Below, one piece after another: positions 53,755-63,333 of a stretch of 64,000 nucleotides of DNA. The translations under genes and the position numbers were made by a program. The stretch spans positions 248,001 through 312,000 of the forward strand of contig NZ_JAVHUY010000001.1 of the NCBI RefSeq assembly GCF_031085175.1, in the 5' to 3' direction. The notes beneath the pieces are model-generated. The model was not told the origin of the DNA and did no database searches. It saw nothing but the letters and a program-made list of their open reading frames with translations. Numbering within the stretch: position 1 is the first letter of the stretch; each line of letters begins with the position of its first letter. The stretch is from Phytohabitans maris. GTDB taxonomy: Bacteria; Actinomycetota; Actinomycetes; Mycobacteriales; Micromonosporaceae.

Positions 53755-54798
53755 CTAGTCCGCGACGCTGACCTCCGGGAACCCCTTGGCCAAGGCGGAA
53801 CGGACCGACCTGCCCAACGGTACGAACGGGGTCACGGTCCCGCTGTCCCAAACGCCGTCGATCCGCCCGTCGACCACCAGCACGGGCGAGATCCACCCTT
53901 GCGGGCGGGACACCTTGGCCTTGTGCGGACCGCTCACCACCCGGTCGAGCTGGCGCAGGCTGCCCACCGTGTACGGGTCGAACGCGGGCAGCAGGTGCAC
54001 GGTGGTGGGCCGTTCGCGCGCCACCTCGCCGGCCAGCTCGGCCGGCAGCGCGCCGCCCTCCACCTCGACCAGCTGGCCGGCGAGCCGGGCGAACGACCGC
54101 TTCGCCAGCGCCGGCTTCAGGTCGAACCACCGGCTGAACTCGTCCGCCGTCGACGGCCCGTACGTGCCCAGGTAGGCCAGAGCGAGCGTGTCGATGGCCG
54201 GCTCGGTCGCCACCTCGACCCACCCCTCAAGCCAGCGGCGCGGCGCGACGAACGTGACGTTTCGCCCGCGCGGCGGCCCCGAGCAGAGCAGCCCGCGGAA
54301 CGCGAGCGGCTTGAGCACCGCCCCGAAGCCCTGCGTGAGCGGCTCGCGCAGATCCTCGTGCCCGGTCGCCTCGATGATCGCGCCGGCGAGCTCCTCACGG
54401 GTGAGCGGCTCGGCGCCGAGCACGTCGGGTACGGCCGCGATGATGTCGGCCATCTGCTCGGCGGTCACCCCGTGGTAGCGCAGCCAGGAGCCGGTCGTCT
54501 CGCGGCCGCGCGTGGACATCGCGGCGACCCAGGTCGGCAGGTCGGCGGCGGGCAACAGGTGCAGCGTGCCCCGGGCGGCCCAGGTCTTCACCAGCCGCCG
54601 CCTTCGCCAAAGCTCCTCGTCGACGCTCTCCGCGCTGGTGCCGCCGGCCACCCGCAGGTCGAGCGCGGTCACCGCCGACGCGGCGAGCTGGGCGTGGACT
54701 CCGCTCAGCCGCCGGGCCGCCGCGACCGCGTCGGGAGCCCGCTCGGCGCCGAGGAACTGCCGCTCGATCCGCCAGCGAAGAATCTGGTCCCACGTCAC
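53755..54798 (-). CDS. Winged-helix DNA-binding protein (HTH_42, YcaQ/AlkX-related)
   Basis: A 347-residue protein of the HTH_42 superfamily. RLSGVHAQLAASAVTALDLR matches the N-terminal core, RRRLVKTWAARGTLHLLPAA the first winged helix and YLGTYGPSTADEFSRWFDLK another; LLPAFDPYTVGSLRQLDRVV and WISPVLVVDGRIDGVW are the C-terminal family blocks. Relatives include DNA glycosylases that remove alkylated or crosslinked bases, but the QxQ/QxD catalytic motif is not clearly present, so only DNA binding is claimed. GTG 54798 is the start. It follows the 154-residue gene by three bases, an operon. Confidence 0.85.
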   Translation of the reverse strand: MTWDQILRWRIERQFLGAERAPDAVAAARRLSGVHAQLAASAVTALDLRVAGGTSAESVDEELWRRRRLVKTWAARGTLHLLPAADLPTWVAAMSTRGRETTGSWLRYHGVTAEQMADIIAAVPDVLGAEPLTREELAGAIIEATGHEDLREPLTQGFGAVLKPLAFRGLLCSGPPRGRNVTFVAPRRWLEGWVEVATEPAIDTLALAYLGTYGPSTADEFSRWFDLKPALAKRSFARLAGQLVEVEGGALPAELAGEVARERPTTVHLLPAFDPYTVGSLRQLDRVVSGPHKAKVSRPQGWISPVLVVDGRIDGVWDSGTVTPFVPLGRSVRSALAKGFPEVSVAD

Positions 54799-54801
54799 GA
54801 T

Positions 54802-55266
54802 TCATCCCCAATGGGCCCGAAATACTGTCCGATCCACCGCCGCCCGCCAGCCGGAGTCGCCGGCGTCGGTCCGCAGCGCGGTGAGCGCGGCGATCGCGCC
54901 CTTGACAAGATCGGCCCAGTCGTACGGGGCGCCCGCCACGCCCTTCTGCATGAGGAATGCGAGACCGGCCGAGTTGCTGATCGCCCAGCCGCCGCGGCGG
55001 GGCGCGCGCCGCGCGGCGTCGCCGCCCTGGTCGCTGACCAACCGCACATGGAACGGGTAGCCGACCTCGCCACCCGGCTTGGTGACCGCGATGTGGGCGC
55101 TGGCCGGCTCGGCGCCGAAGACGTCGCGCAGGAACGAGGGCGCCGGCGCCTCGACGACGACCTCGACGCCGTCGCCGTACTCCCCGGGGTCACCGGCGGT
55201 GGCGACCCCGCGGATGAGCTCGACCACGACCGACGGATCCCGCCGGTCGAAGATCACCCAGTCCAC
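54802..55266 (-). CDS. Hypothetical protein
   Basis: A 154-residue cytoplasmic protein, starting at GTG 55266 with DWVIFDRRDPSVVVELIRG. It has alternating strands and helices (GDGVEVVVEAPAPSFLRDVF, GWAISNSAGLAFLMQKGVAG, DWADLVKGAIAALTALRTDA) and no membrane segment. No family is recognised. Three bases separate it from the winged-helix gene, so they are surely cotranscribed. The aceE terminator lies just upstream. Confidence 0.75.
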   Translation of the reverse strand: MDWVIFDRRDPSVVVELIRGVATAGDPGEYGDGVEVVVEAPAPSFLRDVFGAEPASAHIAVTKPGGEVGYPFHVRLVSDQGGDAARRAPRRGGWAISNSAGLAFLMQKGVAGAPYDWADLVKGAIAALTALRTDAGDSGWRAAVDRTVFRAHWG

Positions 55267-55284
55267 GCCGACACCCTGCCACGA

Positions 55285-55311
55285 CGAGGGCGCCCGCGTG
55301 GGGCGCCCTCG
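55285..55311 (-). terminator. aceE terminator
   Basis: A perfect 11-bp stem, CGAGGGCGCCC / GGGCGCCCTCG, with loop GCGTG, starting ten bases after the aceE stop on the minus strand and ending before the next gene. Confidence 0.75.
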
Positions 55312-55321
55312 CCAGCGGGGA

Positions 55322-58066
55322 TCAGCTGTCGCCGCCGGTCTCGCCGACCGGAGCGGCGTTGACGTCGTCGATCGCGTACTTCTTGGCCGCCTCGGCCGGC
55401 ACCGCGGCCGGGATCTCGCCGCGGACCGCGAGCTGGCGCAGCGCCGCCACGGCGACCGACTCGGCGTCGACGTGGAAGTGCCGGCGCAGCGCGTGCCGGG
55501 TGTCGGAGAGGCCGAAGCCGTCCGTACCGAGCGAGGTGTAGTCGCTCGGCACCCAGCGGGCGATCAGGTCCGGCACCGCCCGCATCCAGTCGCTGACCGC
55601 CACCACCGGGCCGGGCGCCTCGGCCAGCTTGGCCTTGACGTACGGCGTGCGCGCCGGGCTGCCCGGGTGCAGCAGGTTGTACTCCTCGGCCTGCACGGCG
55701 TCGCGGCGCAGCTCGGTCCAGGAGGTCACCGACCACACGTCGGCCGCCACGCCCCAGTCCTGGGCGAGCAGCTGCTGGGCCTTGAGCGCCCACTGCATGC
55801 CGGTGCCGGAGGCGAGGATCTGCGCCTTCGGGCCGTCGACCTTGGGCGCCGGCGAGTACCGGTAGATCCCCCGCTTGACGCCCTCGACGTCGAGGTCGTC
55901 CGGCTCGGCCGGCTGCAGGATCGGCTCGTTGTAGACGGTCAGGTAGTAGAAGACCGGCTCGGACTGCTCGCCGTACATGCGGTGCAGGCCGTCCTCGACG
56001 ATGTGCGCGATCTCGAACGCGAACGCCGGGTCGTACGCCACCACGGCCGGGTTGGTCGCCGCGATCAGGTGCGAGTGGCCGTCTTCGTGCTGCAGGCCCT
56101 CGCCGTTGAGCGTGGTGCGGCCGGCCGTGGCGCCGAGCACGAAGCCGCGCGCCATCTGGTCGGCGGCCGCCCAGAACCCGTCGCCGGTGCGCTGGAAGCC
56201 GAACATCGAGTAGAAGATGTACAGCGGGATCATCGGCTCGCCGTGCGTCGCGTACGCGGTGCCGGCGGCGGTGAACGAGGCGACCGAGCCGGCCTCGTTG
56301 ATGCCCTCGTGCAGGATCTGCCCGGCCGTCGCCTCCTTGTACGACAGGAAGAGCTCCCGGTCGACGGACGTGTACTTCTGCCCGTGCGGCGAGTAGATCT
56401 TCTGCGTCGGGAAGAGCGAGTCCATGCCGAACGTGCGCGCCTCGTCCGGGATGATCGGCACCCACCGCCGGCCGAAGTCCTTGTCCTTCATCAGGTCTTT
56501 GAGCAGCCGGACGAAGGCCATGGTGGTGGCCACCTTCTGCTTGCCCGAGCCGCGCTTGACGTCGGCGAAGCGCTCGGTGCCCGGGATCTGCAGCGGGATC
56601 GTGGTGGTGCGCCGGGTCGGCAGGTAGCCGCCGAGGTGCTCGCGCCGCTCGCGCAGGTACTGCATCTCGTCCGACTTCTCACCGGGGTGGAAGTACGGGG
56701 GCAGGTAGGGGTTGGACTCCAGCGCGGAGTCGGGGATGTCGAGGTAGAGCCGGTCGCGGAACGACTTGAGGTCGTCGAGCGTCAGCTTCTTCATCTGGTG
56801 GGTCGCGTTGCGCCCCTCGAAGTGCGAGCCGAGCGTCCAGCCCTTGATCGTCTTGGCGAGGATCACGGTCGGCTGGCCGGTGTGCTCGACCGCCGCCTTG
56901 TACGCCGCGTAGAGCTTGCGGTAGTCGTGGCCGCCGCGCTTGAGGTTCCAGATCTCCTCGTCGCTCATGTGCTCGACCATCTTGCGGGTGCGCGGGTCGC
57001 GCCCGAAGAAGTGCTCGCGGACGAAGGCGCCGGACTCGGCCTTGTAGGTCTGGTAGTCGCCGTCGGGCGTGGTGTTCATGAGGTTGACCAGCGCGCCATC
57101 GGTGTCGGCGGCGAGCAGCGGGTCCCACTCGCGGCCCCAGATCACCTTGATCACGTTCCACCCGGCGCCGCGGAAGAACGCCTCCAGCTCCTGGATGATC
57201 TTGCCGTTGCCGCGTACCGGGCCGTCGAGGCGCTGCAGGTTGCAGTTGATCACGAAGGTGAGGTTGTCGAGCTCCTCGCGGGCGGCCAGCCCGATCGCGC
57301 CGAGCGACTCGACCTCGTCCATCTCACCGTCGCCGAGGAACGCCCATACGTGCTGGTCGGACGTGTCCTTGATGCCCCGGTGGTGCAGGTACCGGTTGAA
57401 TCGGGCCTGGTAGATCGCGTTGAGCGGGCCGAGACCCATCGAGACGGTCGGAAACTCCCAGAAGTCCGGCATCAGCCGGGGGTGCGGGTAGCTGGGCAGC
57501 CCGCGGCCCGGTCCGGCGTGCGAGAGCTCCTGGCGGAACCCGTCGAGCCGGTCCTCGGTCAGCCGCCCCTCCAGGAATGCCCGCGCGTACATGCCGGGGG
57601 AGGCGTGGCCCTGGAAGAAGATGTGGTCGCCGCCACCCGGGTGGCTCTTGCCGCGGAAGAAGTGGTTCATGCCGACCTCGTAGAGGGAGGCGGCACTCGC
57701 GTACGTCGATATGTGCCCGCCGACGCCGATCTCGGGGCGCTGGGCGCGGTGCACGAGCATCGCCGCGTTCCACCGGATGTACGCCCGGATGCGCCGCTCG
57801 ACGAACTCGTCGCCGGGGAACCAGGGCTCCTGCTCGGGCGGGATGGTGTTGATGTAGTCGGTCGTGGTCAGGGGCGGGACCCCGACCTGGCGCTCGCGGG
57901 CCCGTTCGAGCAGGCTCAGCATGACGTAGCGGGCGCGTTTGGCGCCACGCTCGTCGATGACCGCGTCGAGCGACTCGATCCACTCGCGGGTCTCCTCGGG
58001 ATCGATGTCGAGAAGCTGGCTCGGCAGGCCATCGCTGATCACCGGGCGCTTGCGTTCGGTAGCCAC
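55322..58066 (-). CDS. aceE: Pyruvate dehydrogenase E1 component, homodimeric type
   Basis: A 914-residue thiamine-diphosphate enzyme that decarboxylates pyruvate and passes the acetyl group to the E2 lipoyl domain. [20 protein letters not shown] and [20 protein letters not shown] hold the conserved His residues; [20 protein letters not shown] through [20 protein letters not shown] is the thiamine-diphosphate/Mg motif (GDG to NCNLQ); [11 protein letters not shown] lies in the pyrimidine domain. Length is normal for actinobacteria. GTG 58066 follows GAGGGAG. No E2 or E3 gene is adjacent, as is common for aceE in actinomycetes. A terminator follows. Confidence 0.96.
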   Translation of the reverse strand: MATERKRPVISDGLPSQLLDIDPEETREWIESLDAVIDERGAKRARYVMLSLLERARERQVGVPPLTTTDYINTIPPEQEPWFPGDEFVERRIRAYIRWNAAMLVHRAQRPEIGVGGHISTYASAASLYEVGMNHFFRGKSHPGGGDHIFFQGHASPGMYARAFLEGRLTEDRLDGFRQELSHAGPGRGLPSYPHPRLMPDFWEFPTVSMGLGPLNAIYQARFNRYLHHRGIKDTSDQHVWAFLGDGEMDEVESLGAIGLAAREELDNLTFVINCNLQRLDGPVRGNGKIIQELEAFFRGAGWNVIKVIWGREWDPLLAADTDGALVNLMNTTPDGDYQTYKAESGAFVREHFFGRDPRTRKMVEHMSDEEIWNLKRGGHDYRKLYAAYKAAVEHTGQPTVILAKTIKGWTLGSHFEGRNATHQMKKLTLDDLKSFRDRLYLDIPDSALESNPYLPPYFHPGEKSDEMQYLRERREHLGGYLPTRRTTTIPLQIPGTERFADVKRGSGKQKVATTMAFVRLLKDLMKDKDFGRRWVPIIPDEARTFGMDSLFPTQKIYSPHGQKYTSVDRELFLSYKEATAGQILHEGINEAGSVASFTAAGTAYATHGEPMIPLYIFYSMFGFQRTGDGFWAAADQMARGFVLGATAGRTTLNGEGLQHEDGHSHLIAATNPAVVAYDPAFAFEIAHIVEDGLHRMYGEQSEPVFYYLTVYNEPILQPAEPDDLDVEGVKRGIYRYSPAPKVDGPKAQILASGTGMQWALKAQQLLAQDWGVAADVWSVTSWTELRRDAVQAEEYNLLHPGSPARTPYVKAKLAEAPGPVVAVSDWMRAVPDLIARWVPSDYTSLGTDGFGLSDTRHALRRHFHVDAESVAVAALRQLAVRGEIPAAVPAEAAKKYAIDDVNAAPVGETGGDS

Positions 58067-58167
58067 CAGCGCTCCCTCTGCTTTGTGTGATGGGTCTCTG
58101 TAGCCTCCATCCTGCCTTGTGCTCCGGCCTCCGTCACGCCTGGTCGACCCGTACGCGACGCTCGACA

Positions 58168-58195
58168 CATGTACCAGTTGGTAACAAAGCGTCAA
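58168..58195 (-). promoter_or_regulatory. Candidate housekeeping promoter of aceE
   Basis: On the minus strand TTGACG (58195-58190) and TACATG (58173-58168) are 16 bases apart, about 100 bases before the aceE start. The -35 match is good and the -10 match only fair. Confidence 0.35.
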
Positions 58196-58204
58196 CCTGG
58201 ACCG

Positions 58205-58609
58205 TCAGCCGGGGAGGAAGGAAAAGCGGACCTCTCGGGTGGGGTTGTCGCCGTTCGTGTCGACCAGGCAGATCGACTGCCAGGTGCCGAGCGCGACCCG
58301 CCCGTCGACCACCGGGAGCGACGCGTACGGCGCGACGAAGGCGGGCACCACGTGGTCCCGCCCGTGCCCCCGGGCGCCGTGCCGGTGCCGCCAGCGGTCG
58401 TCGGCCGGCAGCACGGCGTCGAGCGCGGTCAGCAGGTCGTCGTCCGAGCCGGCGCCGGTCTCGATGATCGCCACGCCGGCGGTCGCGTGCGGCACGAAGA
58501 CGTGCAGCAGCCCGTCGCCCTGGCCGTCGACGAACGCGGCCGCCTCGCTCGTGATGTCGTGTACGGTGGCCCGCCCGCCGGTCCGCACCGTGATCACCTT
58601 TGTGTGCAT
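58205..58609 (-). CDS. yjbQ: YjbQ family protein (UPF0047)
   Basis: A 134-residue YjbQ/UPF0047 protein. HVFVPHATAGVAIIETGAGS and later HGRDHVVPAFVAPYASLPVV with LGTWQSICLVDTNG are the family signature, holding the conserved His residues and metal/phosphate site. E. coli YjbQ has weak thiamine-phosphate synthase activity; the true role is unknown. ATG 58609 is the start, leaving only 21 bases to the divergent DUF4139 gene, so their promoters overlap. Confidence 0.92.
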   Translation of the reverse strand: MHTKVITVRTGGRATVHDITSEAAAFVDGQGDGLLHVFVPHATAGVAIIETGAGSDDDLLTALDAVLPADDRWRHRHGARGHGRDHVVPAFVAPYASLPVVDGRVALGTWQSICLVDTNGDNPTREVRFSFLPG

Positions 58610-58630
58610 CCCGCCAGTATGGTTTGACCC

Positions 58631-60370
58631 GTGGAATCCGTGAGGGAGCGGGGCGGTGCGGACGCCGCCCACGGCGGCGGTGAGGGACCGACCAGTGCGG
58701 GCGCGGTGCGGGAGCCGGGCGGCCCGGACGCCGTCCACGGCGGCGGTGAGCGACCGGCCAGCGCCGGCCCGGTCGTGCTCGACGCCCCCATCGTGGCGGT
58801 CACGGTCTATCCGGACCGGGCCCGGGTGACCCGCCGCGGCAAGCTGCGGCCGCCTGCCGGCCTGAGCACGGTCCACATCGGACCCCTGCCGCTCGGGCTG
58901 CACCGCGACTCGGTGCGGGTCGGCGGCCACGGCCCGGCCACCGTGCTCGGCGTCGACGTGGTCGTCCGCCACCATCCCCGCCCCACCGACGAGACCGTCG
59001 CGCGGGTCGAGGAGGCCCGCCGGGCGGTCACCGCCGAGCTGGCCGAGCTCGCCGACGACGAGGCGGTCGAGGCGCAGCGGGCCGAGTTCCTCGCCACGCT
59101 CGCCCAGCGGGCCGGCTCGACGTACGCGCGGGCGGTGGCGGCCGGCGAGGCCGACCCGGCGGCCGTGGCCACGTTCGCCGACTCGATCGCCGACCAGCTC
59201 GCCGCCGGCAAGGCCCGCCAGCGCGACCTCGCCCGCCGCGCGGAGGAAGCCCGCGACCGCAAGGACGCGCTCGACCGCCGGCTCAAGGAGGTCTCCGGCA
59301 AGCGCGGGCCGGACCAGCTGGCCGCCGCGGTCAGCCTCCAGGTGACCGCCGCCGAGGGGGTCGAGCTGGAGCTGTCGTACGTGGTGGAGGGCGCCGGCTG
59401 GGAGTCCACGTACGACGTGCGCCTCGCCGACGACCGGCTGGCCGTCACCTGGTTCGGGCTGGTCACCCAGCACACCGGCGAAGACTGGCCGGAGTGCGAG
59501 CTCGTGCTCTCGACCGCCCGCCCGGCGACTACCACGACCGTTCCCGACCTCGACCCGTGGTACCTCGACCGCATCCGCCCGCTCCCGGTCGCGCGGGCCG
59601 TGGCGGCGTCCCGGAGCAGGGAGATGCTGCGCGCCGGCGGCCCGCCGGTCCCGCCGCCCGCGGCCATGCCGGCCGGGTTCGGTGGCGACGCGTTCGCGGG
59701 CGACGCCGAGGTGGCGATGCTGGCCGAGAGCACGGGCGTGGTCGAGCAGGGCGTCGCCGCCGCGACGTACCGGCCGGAGCACCCCGTGGCCGTGCCCGCC
59801 GACGGCACCGCCCACCGGGCCACCGTCGCCGTGCTCGACCTCGGCGCCGAGCTCGACTACGTGACCGCGCCGGCCCAGTCGCCCGACGCCCACCTGCGGG
59901 CCACCGCGGTCAACACGTCGGCGCACACGCTGCTGCCCGGACCGGCCTCGGTCTTCCACGACGCCGACTTCGTCGGCACCACGCGGCTGGAGACCTGGGC
60001 GCCGGGCGAGGAGGTGGAGCTCGCCCTCGGCCTCGACGACCGGATCCGGGTGGAGCGCAAGCTGACCCGGCGTACGGCGACTAAGGCGGCGCTCGGCTCG
60101 ACCCGGCGCCGCGAGGTGGAGTACCGGACCACGGTCGCCAACCACACGCCCCGCCCGGCCAAGGTCACCGTGCTGGACCAGATCCCGGTCTCCCGGGACG
60201 AGGGGATCACGGTGCGGGCGTTCAAGGTCGATCCCAACCCGGTCGACCGCACCGACCTGGGCGTGCTGAGCTGGAAGCTGGAGCTGGCCCCGGGCGAGAC
60301 CAAGGAGGTCAACATGGGCCTGCGCGTGGAACTCGCGAGGGGCGTGGAGATGTCCGGCTGGCGGGAGTAG
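58631..60370 (+). CDS. DUF4139 (MuiA-like) protein with N-terminal tandem repeat
   Basis: A 579-residue protein. Residues ~50-150 form the N-terminal DUF4140-like domain (APIVAVTVYPDRARVTRRGK), followed by a charged helical region (~120-225) and the DUF4139 beta domain (ELSYVVEGAGWESTYDVRLA, NTSAHTLLPGPASVFHDADF, TTVANHTPRPAKVTVLDQIP). Function is unknown; a related E. coli-group gene was named for inhibiting mucoidy. Residues ~5-48 are two imperfect 22-residue copies (RERGGADAAHGGGEGPTSAG / REPGGPDAVHGGGERPASAG). GTG 58631 is used, but a GTG at 58775, after the repeats and directly before the domain, may be the true start. It converges on phoD. Confidence 0.85.
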   Translation: MESVRERGGADAAHGGGEGPTSAGAVREPGGPDAVHGGGERPASAGPVVLDAPIVAVTVYPDRARVTRRGKLRPPAGLSTVHIGPLPLGLHRDSVRVGGHGPATVLGVDVVVRHHPRPTDETVARVEEARRAVTAELAELADDEAVEAQRAEFLATLAQRAGSTYARAVAAGEADPAAVATFADSIADQLAAGKARQRDLARRAEEARDRKDALDRRLKEVSGKRGPDQLAAAVSLQVTAAEGVELELSYVVEGAGWESTYDVRLADDRLAVTWFGLVTQHTGEDWPECELVLSTARPATTTTVPDLDPWYLDRIRPLPVARAVAASRSREMLRAGGPPVPPPAAMPAGFGGDAFAGDAEVAMLAESTGVVEQGVAAATYRPEHPVAVPADGTAHRATVAVLDLGAELDYVTAPAQSPDAHLRATAVNTSAHTLLPGPASVFHDADFVGTTRLETWAPGEEVELALGLDDRIRVERKLTRRTATKAALGSTRRREVEYRTTVANHTPRPAKVTVLDQIPVSRDEGITVRAFKVDPNPVDRTDLGVLSWKLELAPGETKEVNMGLRVELARGVEMSGWRE

Positions 60371-60372
60371 CC

Positions 60373-60428
60373 CGTGATCAAAGCTCCCTTCAAGTCGTTA
60401 GAACGACTTGAAGGGAGCTTTGATCACG
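60373..60428. terminator. Palindromic repeat terminator, copy 3
   Basis: A perfect 27-bp inverted repeat with a two-base centre (AG) starting CGTGATCAAAGCTCCCTTCA. It begins two bases after the DUF4139 stop and ends 18 bases before the converging phoD stop. It has T-A where copy 2 has C-G, changed in both arms. Confidence 0.9.
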
Positions 60429-60446
60429 ATCGGCCGAGCGGAGTGA

Positions 60447-62018
60447 TCAGCCGAGCGGCCGCAGGTACGTCTGGTGCAGGCCCGGCACCCGGTCCTCGAT
60501 CGTGTACGACGCGCGCGTGTACACCGGCGCGCCGGGCGTGGTCACGTACGGCACGACCTTGAAGTCCGCGTCCAGGCGGTCCGCCCTGATCTTGGTGGAG
60601 ACGTACCCGCGCTGGTTGTTGTAGAAGCGCAGGTGCGGGTTGATCGCCAGGAACGGGTGGGTGGCCGGGTCGGAGTCGACCCCGTCACCGGTCGAGGTGA
60701 TCGAGCTGCAGACCAGCTCGGCGCCGACCGTGCGCGAGGTCGGGTCGGCGTAGTCGAGCTTGAGGTCGCCGGCCCAGTGCGCGTGCACGTCGCCGGTGAG
60801 CACCACCGGGTTGCGCACGCCGGCGGCAAGCCACCCGCGGGTGATGCGGTCGCGCGAGGCCACGTACCCGTCCCAGGCGTCCTGGCTGGTCACCGTCGTG
60901 GGGCCGGCGTTGTTGTCCCGCTGGGCGAAGAAGACCTGCTGGCCGAGGACGTCCCAGCGGGCCGACGAGCGGCGGAACCCGTCCAGCAGCCACGCCTCCT
61001 GCTCCGCACCGGTGATCGAGCGGGCCGGGTCGTACGCGGCCGGGCAGTCCTTGTAACCGTCGCCGCAGCCCTGGTCGCTGCGGTACTGGCGGGTGTCGAG
61101 CATGTGGAACGTCGCCAGCCGGCCCCAGTGGATCCGCCGGTACAGCTGCATGTCGATGCCGCGCGGGATCGATGTGCGGCGCAGCGGCATGTTCTCCCAG
61201 TACGCCTGGAACGCCGCCGCGCGCCGGGCGAGGAAGTCCGGCTGCTCGTTCTCCGGCACCTCGTCGGCCCAGTTGTTGTCGATCTCGTGGTCGTCCCACA
61301 CCACCAGCCACGGTGCCGCCGCGTGCGCGGCCTGCAGGTCGGCGTCCGCCTTGTACTGCGCGTGGCGCTGCCGGTAGTTGGCCAGCGTCTCGGTCTCCGG
61401 GCCCTCGTGGTCGCGCGGGTTGCCGCCCGGGATCGTGTACGTGTCCTTTGTGTACTCGTACTGGTAGTCGCCCAGGTGCAGCACCAGGTCCGGCTCCTCC
61501 TCGGCGAGCCGGCGGTACGCGGTGAAGTAGCCGTGCTCGAACTGCGAGCAGGAGACGAACGCCATCGCCAGCGCGCCGCCCAGCGCCCACGGCGCCGGCG
61601 CGGTGCGGGTGCGGCCGACCGGTGAGAGGTAGCGGTCGGCCTTGAAGCGGTAGAAGAACTCGCGGCCGGGCGGCAGCCCGTCCAGCTCGACGTGGACACT
61701 GTGCGCGGTCTGCGGGCGGGCCAGTGCGACGCCGCGCCGCACCACATGCCGGAAGCGCTCGTCGGCGGCGAGTTCCCAGTGCACCGCGACCGGGTGGTCG
61801 GGCATGCCGCCGAGGCCATCCTCGGCCAGCGGCCGCGGGGCGAGGCGGGTCCAGAGCACGACGCCGTCGTGGTCCGGGTCGCCGGAGGCCACCCCGAGCG
61901 TGAACGGGTCCGTCCGGAGCGGCGCGCCAGAAGCCGAAGCGGCGGCGCCGGGCAGCGTCGCGGCGGCCGCACCGGCCGCGACACCCCCGATGATCAAGGT
62001 ACGCCGGGATACGGGCAT
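60447..62018 (-). CDS. phoD: Alkaline phosphatase D (PhoD) family, Tat-exported
   Basis: A 523-residue PhoD-type phosphodiesterase/phosphatase. VSRRTLIIGGVAAGAAAATL is a twin-arginine signal. After an N-terminal beta domain (TLGVASGDPDHDGVVLWTRL), the metal site appears as AFVSCSQFEHGYFTAYR, LVLHLGDYQYEYT (Asp, Tyr ligands), WDDHEIDNNW and LTGDVHAHW with a His pair. The family binds Fe/Ca and releases phosphate from mono- and diesters including teichoic acids. ATG 62018 is used. No Pho-box was identified in the 114 bases before the divergent DUF6766 gene, though low phosphate control is usual in the family. Confidence 0.94.
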   Translation of the reverse strand: MPVSRRTLIIGGVAAGAAAATLPGAAASASGAPLRTDPFTLGVASGDPDHDGVVLWTRLAPRPLAEDGLGGMPDHPVAVHWELAADERFRHVVRRGVALARPQTAHSVHVELDGLPPGREFFYRFKADRYLSPVGRTRTAPAPWALGGALAMAFVSCSQFEHGYFTAYRRLAEEEPDLVLHLGDYQYEYTKDTYTIPGGNPRDHEGPETETLANYRQRHAQYKADADLQAAHAAAPWLVVWDDHEIDNNWADEVPENEQPDFLARRAAAFQAYWENMPLRRTSIPRGIDMQLYRRIHWGRLATFHMLDTRQYRSDQGCGDGYKDCPAAYDPARSITGAEQEAWLLDGFRRSSARWDVLGQQVFFAQRDNNAGPTTVTSQDAWDGYVASRDRITRGWLAAGVRNPVVLTGDVHAHWAGDLKLDYADPTSRTVGAELVCSSITSTGDGVDSDPATHPFLAINPHLRFYNNQRGYVSTKIRADRLDADFKVVPYVTTPGAPVYTRASYTIEDRVPGLHQTYLRPLG

Positions 62019-62132
62019 CGTTTCCTCCCCAGGGATCGATGGATGCCGACTCCCGCAGCCTTGCTGTTGATGTTGAACCGGCCGCGAACAGGGCGTGTAT
62101 TCGACTCACCCGGATCTGGGTAGAAGTCGTTC

Positions 62133-62792
62133 ATGCGCCGATGGATCTGGTTCAACGCCTTGGCTCTGGTGATGTTTGGCGCTTTCCTCCTGTTCATCCT
62201 GTTACAGAGCATCTTCGGCTGGCAGGTACGCAACGAGGAGCTGGCCCAGTACGGCCACCCCGCCGACAGCTACTGGACGTACCTCGGCACCGGCCACTTC
62301 GTCGAAGCCGTGTTTGAGAACTGGGAGTCCGAGTTCCTGCAGATGGGCTCGTACGTGCTGCTTACCGCGTACCTCGTGCAGCGCGGCTCGCCGGAGTCCA
62401 AGCCGCTGAACCAGGTGGACCGCGCCGAGGACTACCGGGAGAAGGCCGGACCCGACGCGCCCGGGCCGGTGAAGAGCGGCGGGCTGGCGCTGCTGCTGTA
62501 CCGCAACAGCCTGTCGATCGCCCTGCTCGGGCTTTTCGTGATCTCGTTCGTCATCCACCTGCTCGGCGGCACCGCGGAGTACAACGAGCAGCAGGCGGTG
62601 CAGAGCGGCGCGCCCCCGATCAGCGCGGCGAAGTTCCTCGCGACCAGCGACTTCTGGTTTCAGTCGATGCAGAACTGGCAGAGCGAGTTCCTCGCCGTCG
62701 GCAGCCTGATCGTGCTGAGCATCGTCCTGCGCCAGCACGGGTCGCCGCAGTCGAAGCCGGTGGTCAAGCCACACGCGCACACCGGCGAGTAG
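62133..62792 (+). CDS. DUF6766 membrane protein with internal duplication
   Basis: A 219-residue protein with about four membrane helices: IWFNALALVMFGAFLLFILL, a second around MGSYVLLTAYLV, LSIALLGLFVISFVIHLL, and SLIVLSIVL. The two halves match each other: ENWESEFLQMGSYV with QRGSPESKP, and QNWQSEFLAVGSLI with RQHGSPQSKP. It is thus an ancient tandem duplication of a two-helix unit. The family has no known function. ATG 62133 is the start. It is divergent from phoD. Confidence 0.85.
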   Translation: MRRWIWFNALALVMFGAFLLFILLQSIFGWQVRNEELAQYGHPADSYWTYLGTGHFVEAVFENWESEFLQMGSYVLLTAYLVQRGSPESKPLNQVDRAEDYREKAGPDAPGPVKSGGLALLLYRNSLSIALLGLFVISFVIHLLGGTAEYNEQQAVQSGAPPISAAKFLATSDFWFQSMQNWQSEFLAVGSLIVLSIVLRQHGSPQSKPVVKPHAHTGE

Positions 62793-62899
62793 CCGCGCCG
62801 GTCTCGTAGCCTGCGGGTGGCGGTGTCCGGTACCGGGCGGTGGCTCCGACGTCTCCGGTGAGGGCGCCACCGGGGCGCCGGAATCGAGAGGAGCGCGTC

Positions 62900-63325
62900 G
62901 TGAAGTACATGATCATGATCATGGGGTCGCAGCGGGACTACGACATGATCACCGGCAAGCCGGTCGATGACAGCCCGGCCTGGACGCCCGACGAGATCGC
63001 CACGATGCACGAGTTCATGGCCAAGTGGAACAACGACCTGGTCGCGTCGGGTGAGCTGGTCGACGCCCGGGGCCTCACCGCGCCCGTGCACGCGCGCCGG
63101 GTGCGGCTGCGGGACGGCGTGCCGGTGGTGACCGACGGGCCGTACGCGGAGACGCAGGAGGTCCTGGCCGGCTACACGATCGTCGAGTGCGAGAGCTTCG
63201 ACCGGGCCACCGAGATCGCGGCCAAGCTCGCGCACACGCCGCACCCGGAGCACGCCCAGCTCAGCAACGACTGGTACGTCGACATCCGCCCGGTCGTAGA
63301 CGGCCGCGACGAGCTGGAGCTCTGA
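62900..63325 (+). CDS. YCII (DGPF-domain) protein
   Basis: A 141-residue YCII-related protein: KYMIMIMGSQRDYDMITGKP, then LVDARGLTAPVHARRVRLRD and VVTDGPYAETQEVLAGYTIV, the DGPF/DGPYAE motif that names the family, and a ferredoxin-like fold ending in DWYVDIRPV. Members are small cytoplasmic proteins of uncertain activity. They are habitually encoded next to ECF42 sigma factors, and the next gene here is one. GTG 62900 follows GAGAGGAG. The sigma factor gene starts nine bases after its stop. Confidence 0.92.
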   Translation: MKYMIMIMGSQRDYDMITGKPVDDSPAWTPDEIATMHEFMAKWNNDLVASGELVDARGLTAPVHARRVRLRDGVPVVTDGPYAETQEVLAGYTIVECESFDRATEIAAKLAHTPHPEHAQLSNDWYVDIRPVVDGRDELEL

Positions 63326-63333
63326 GCGGCGCC

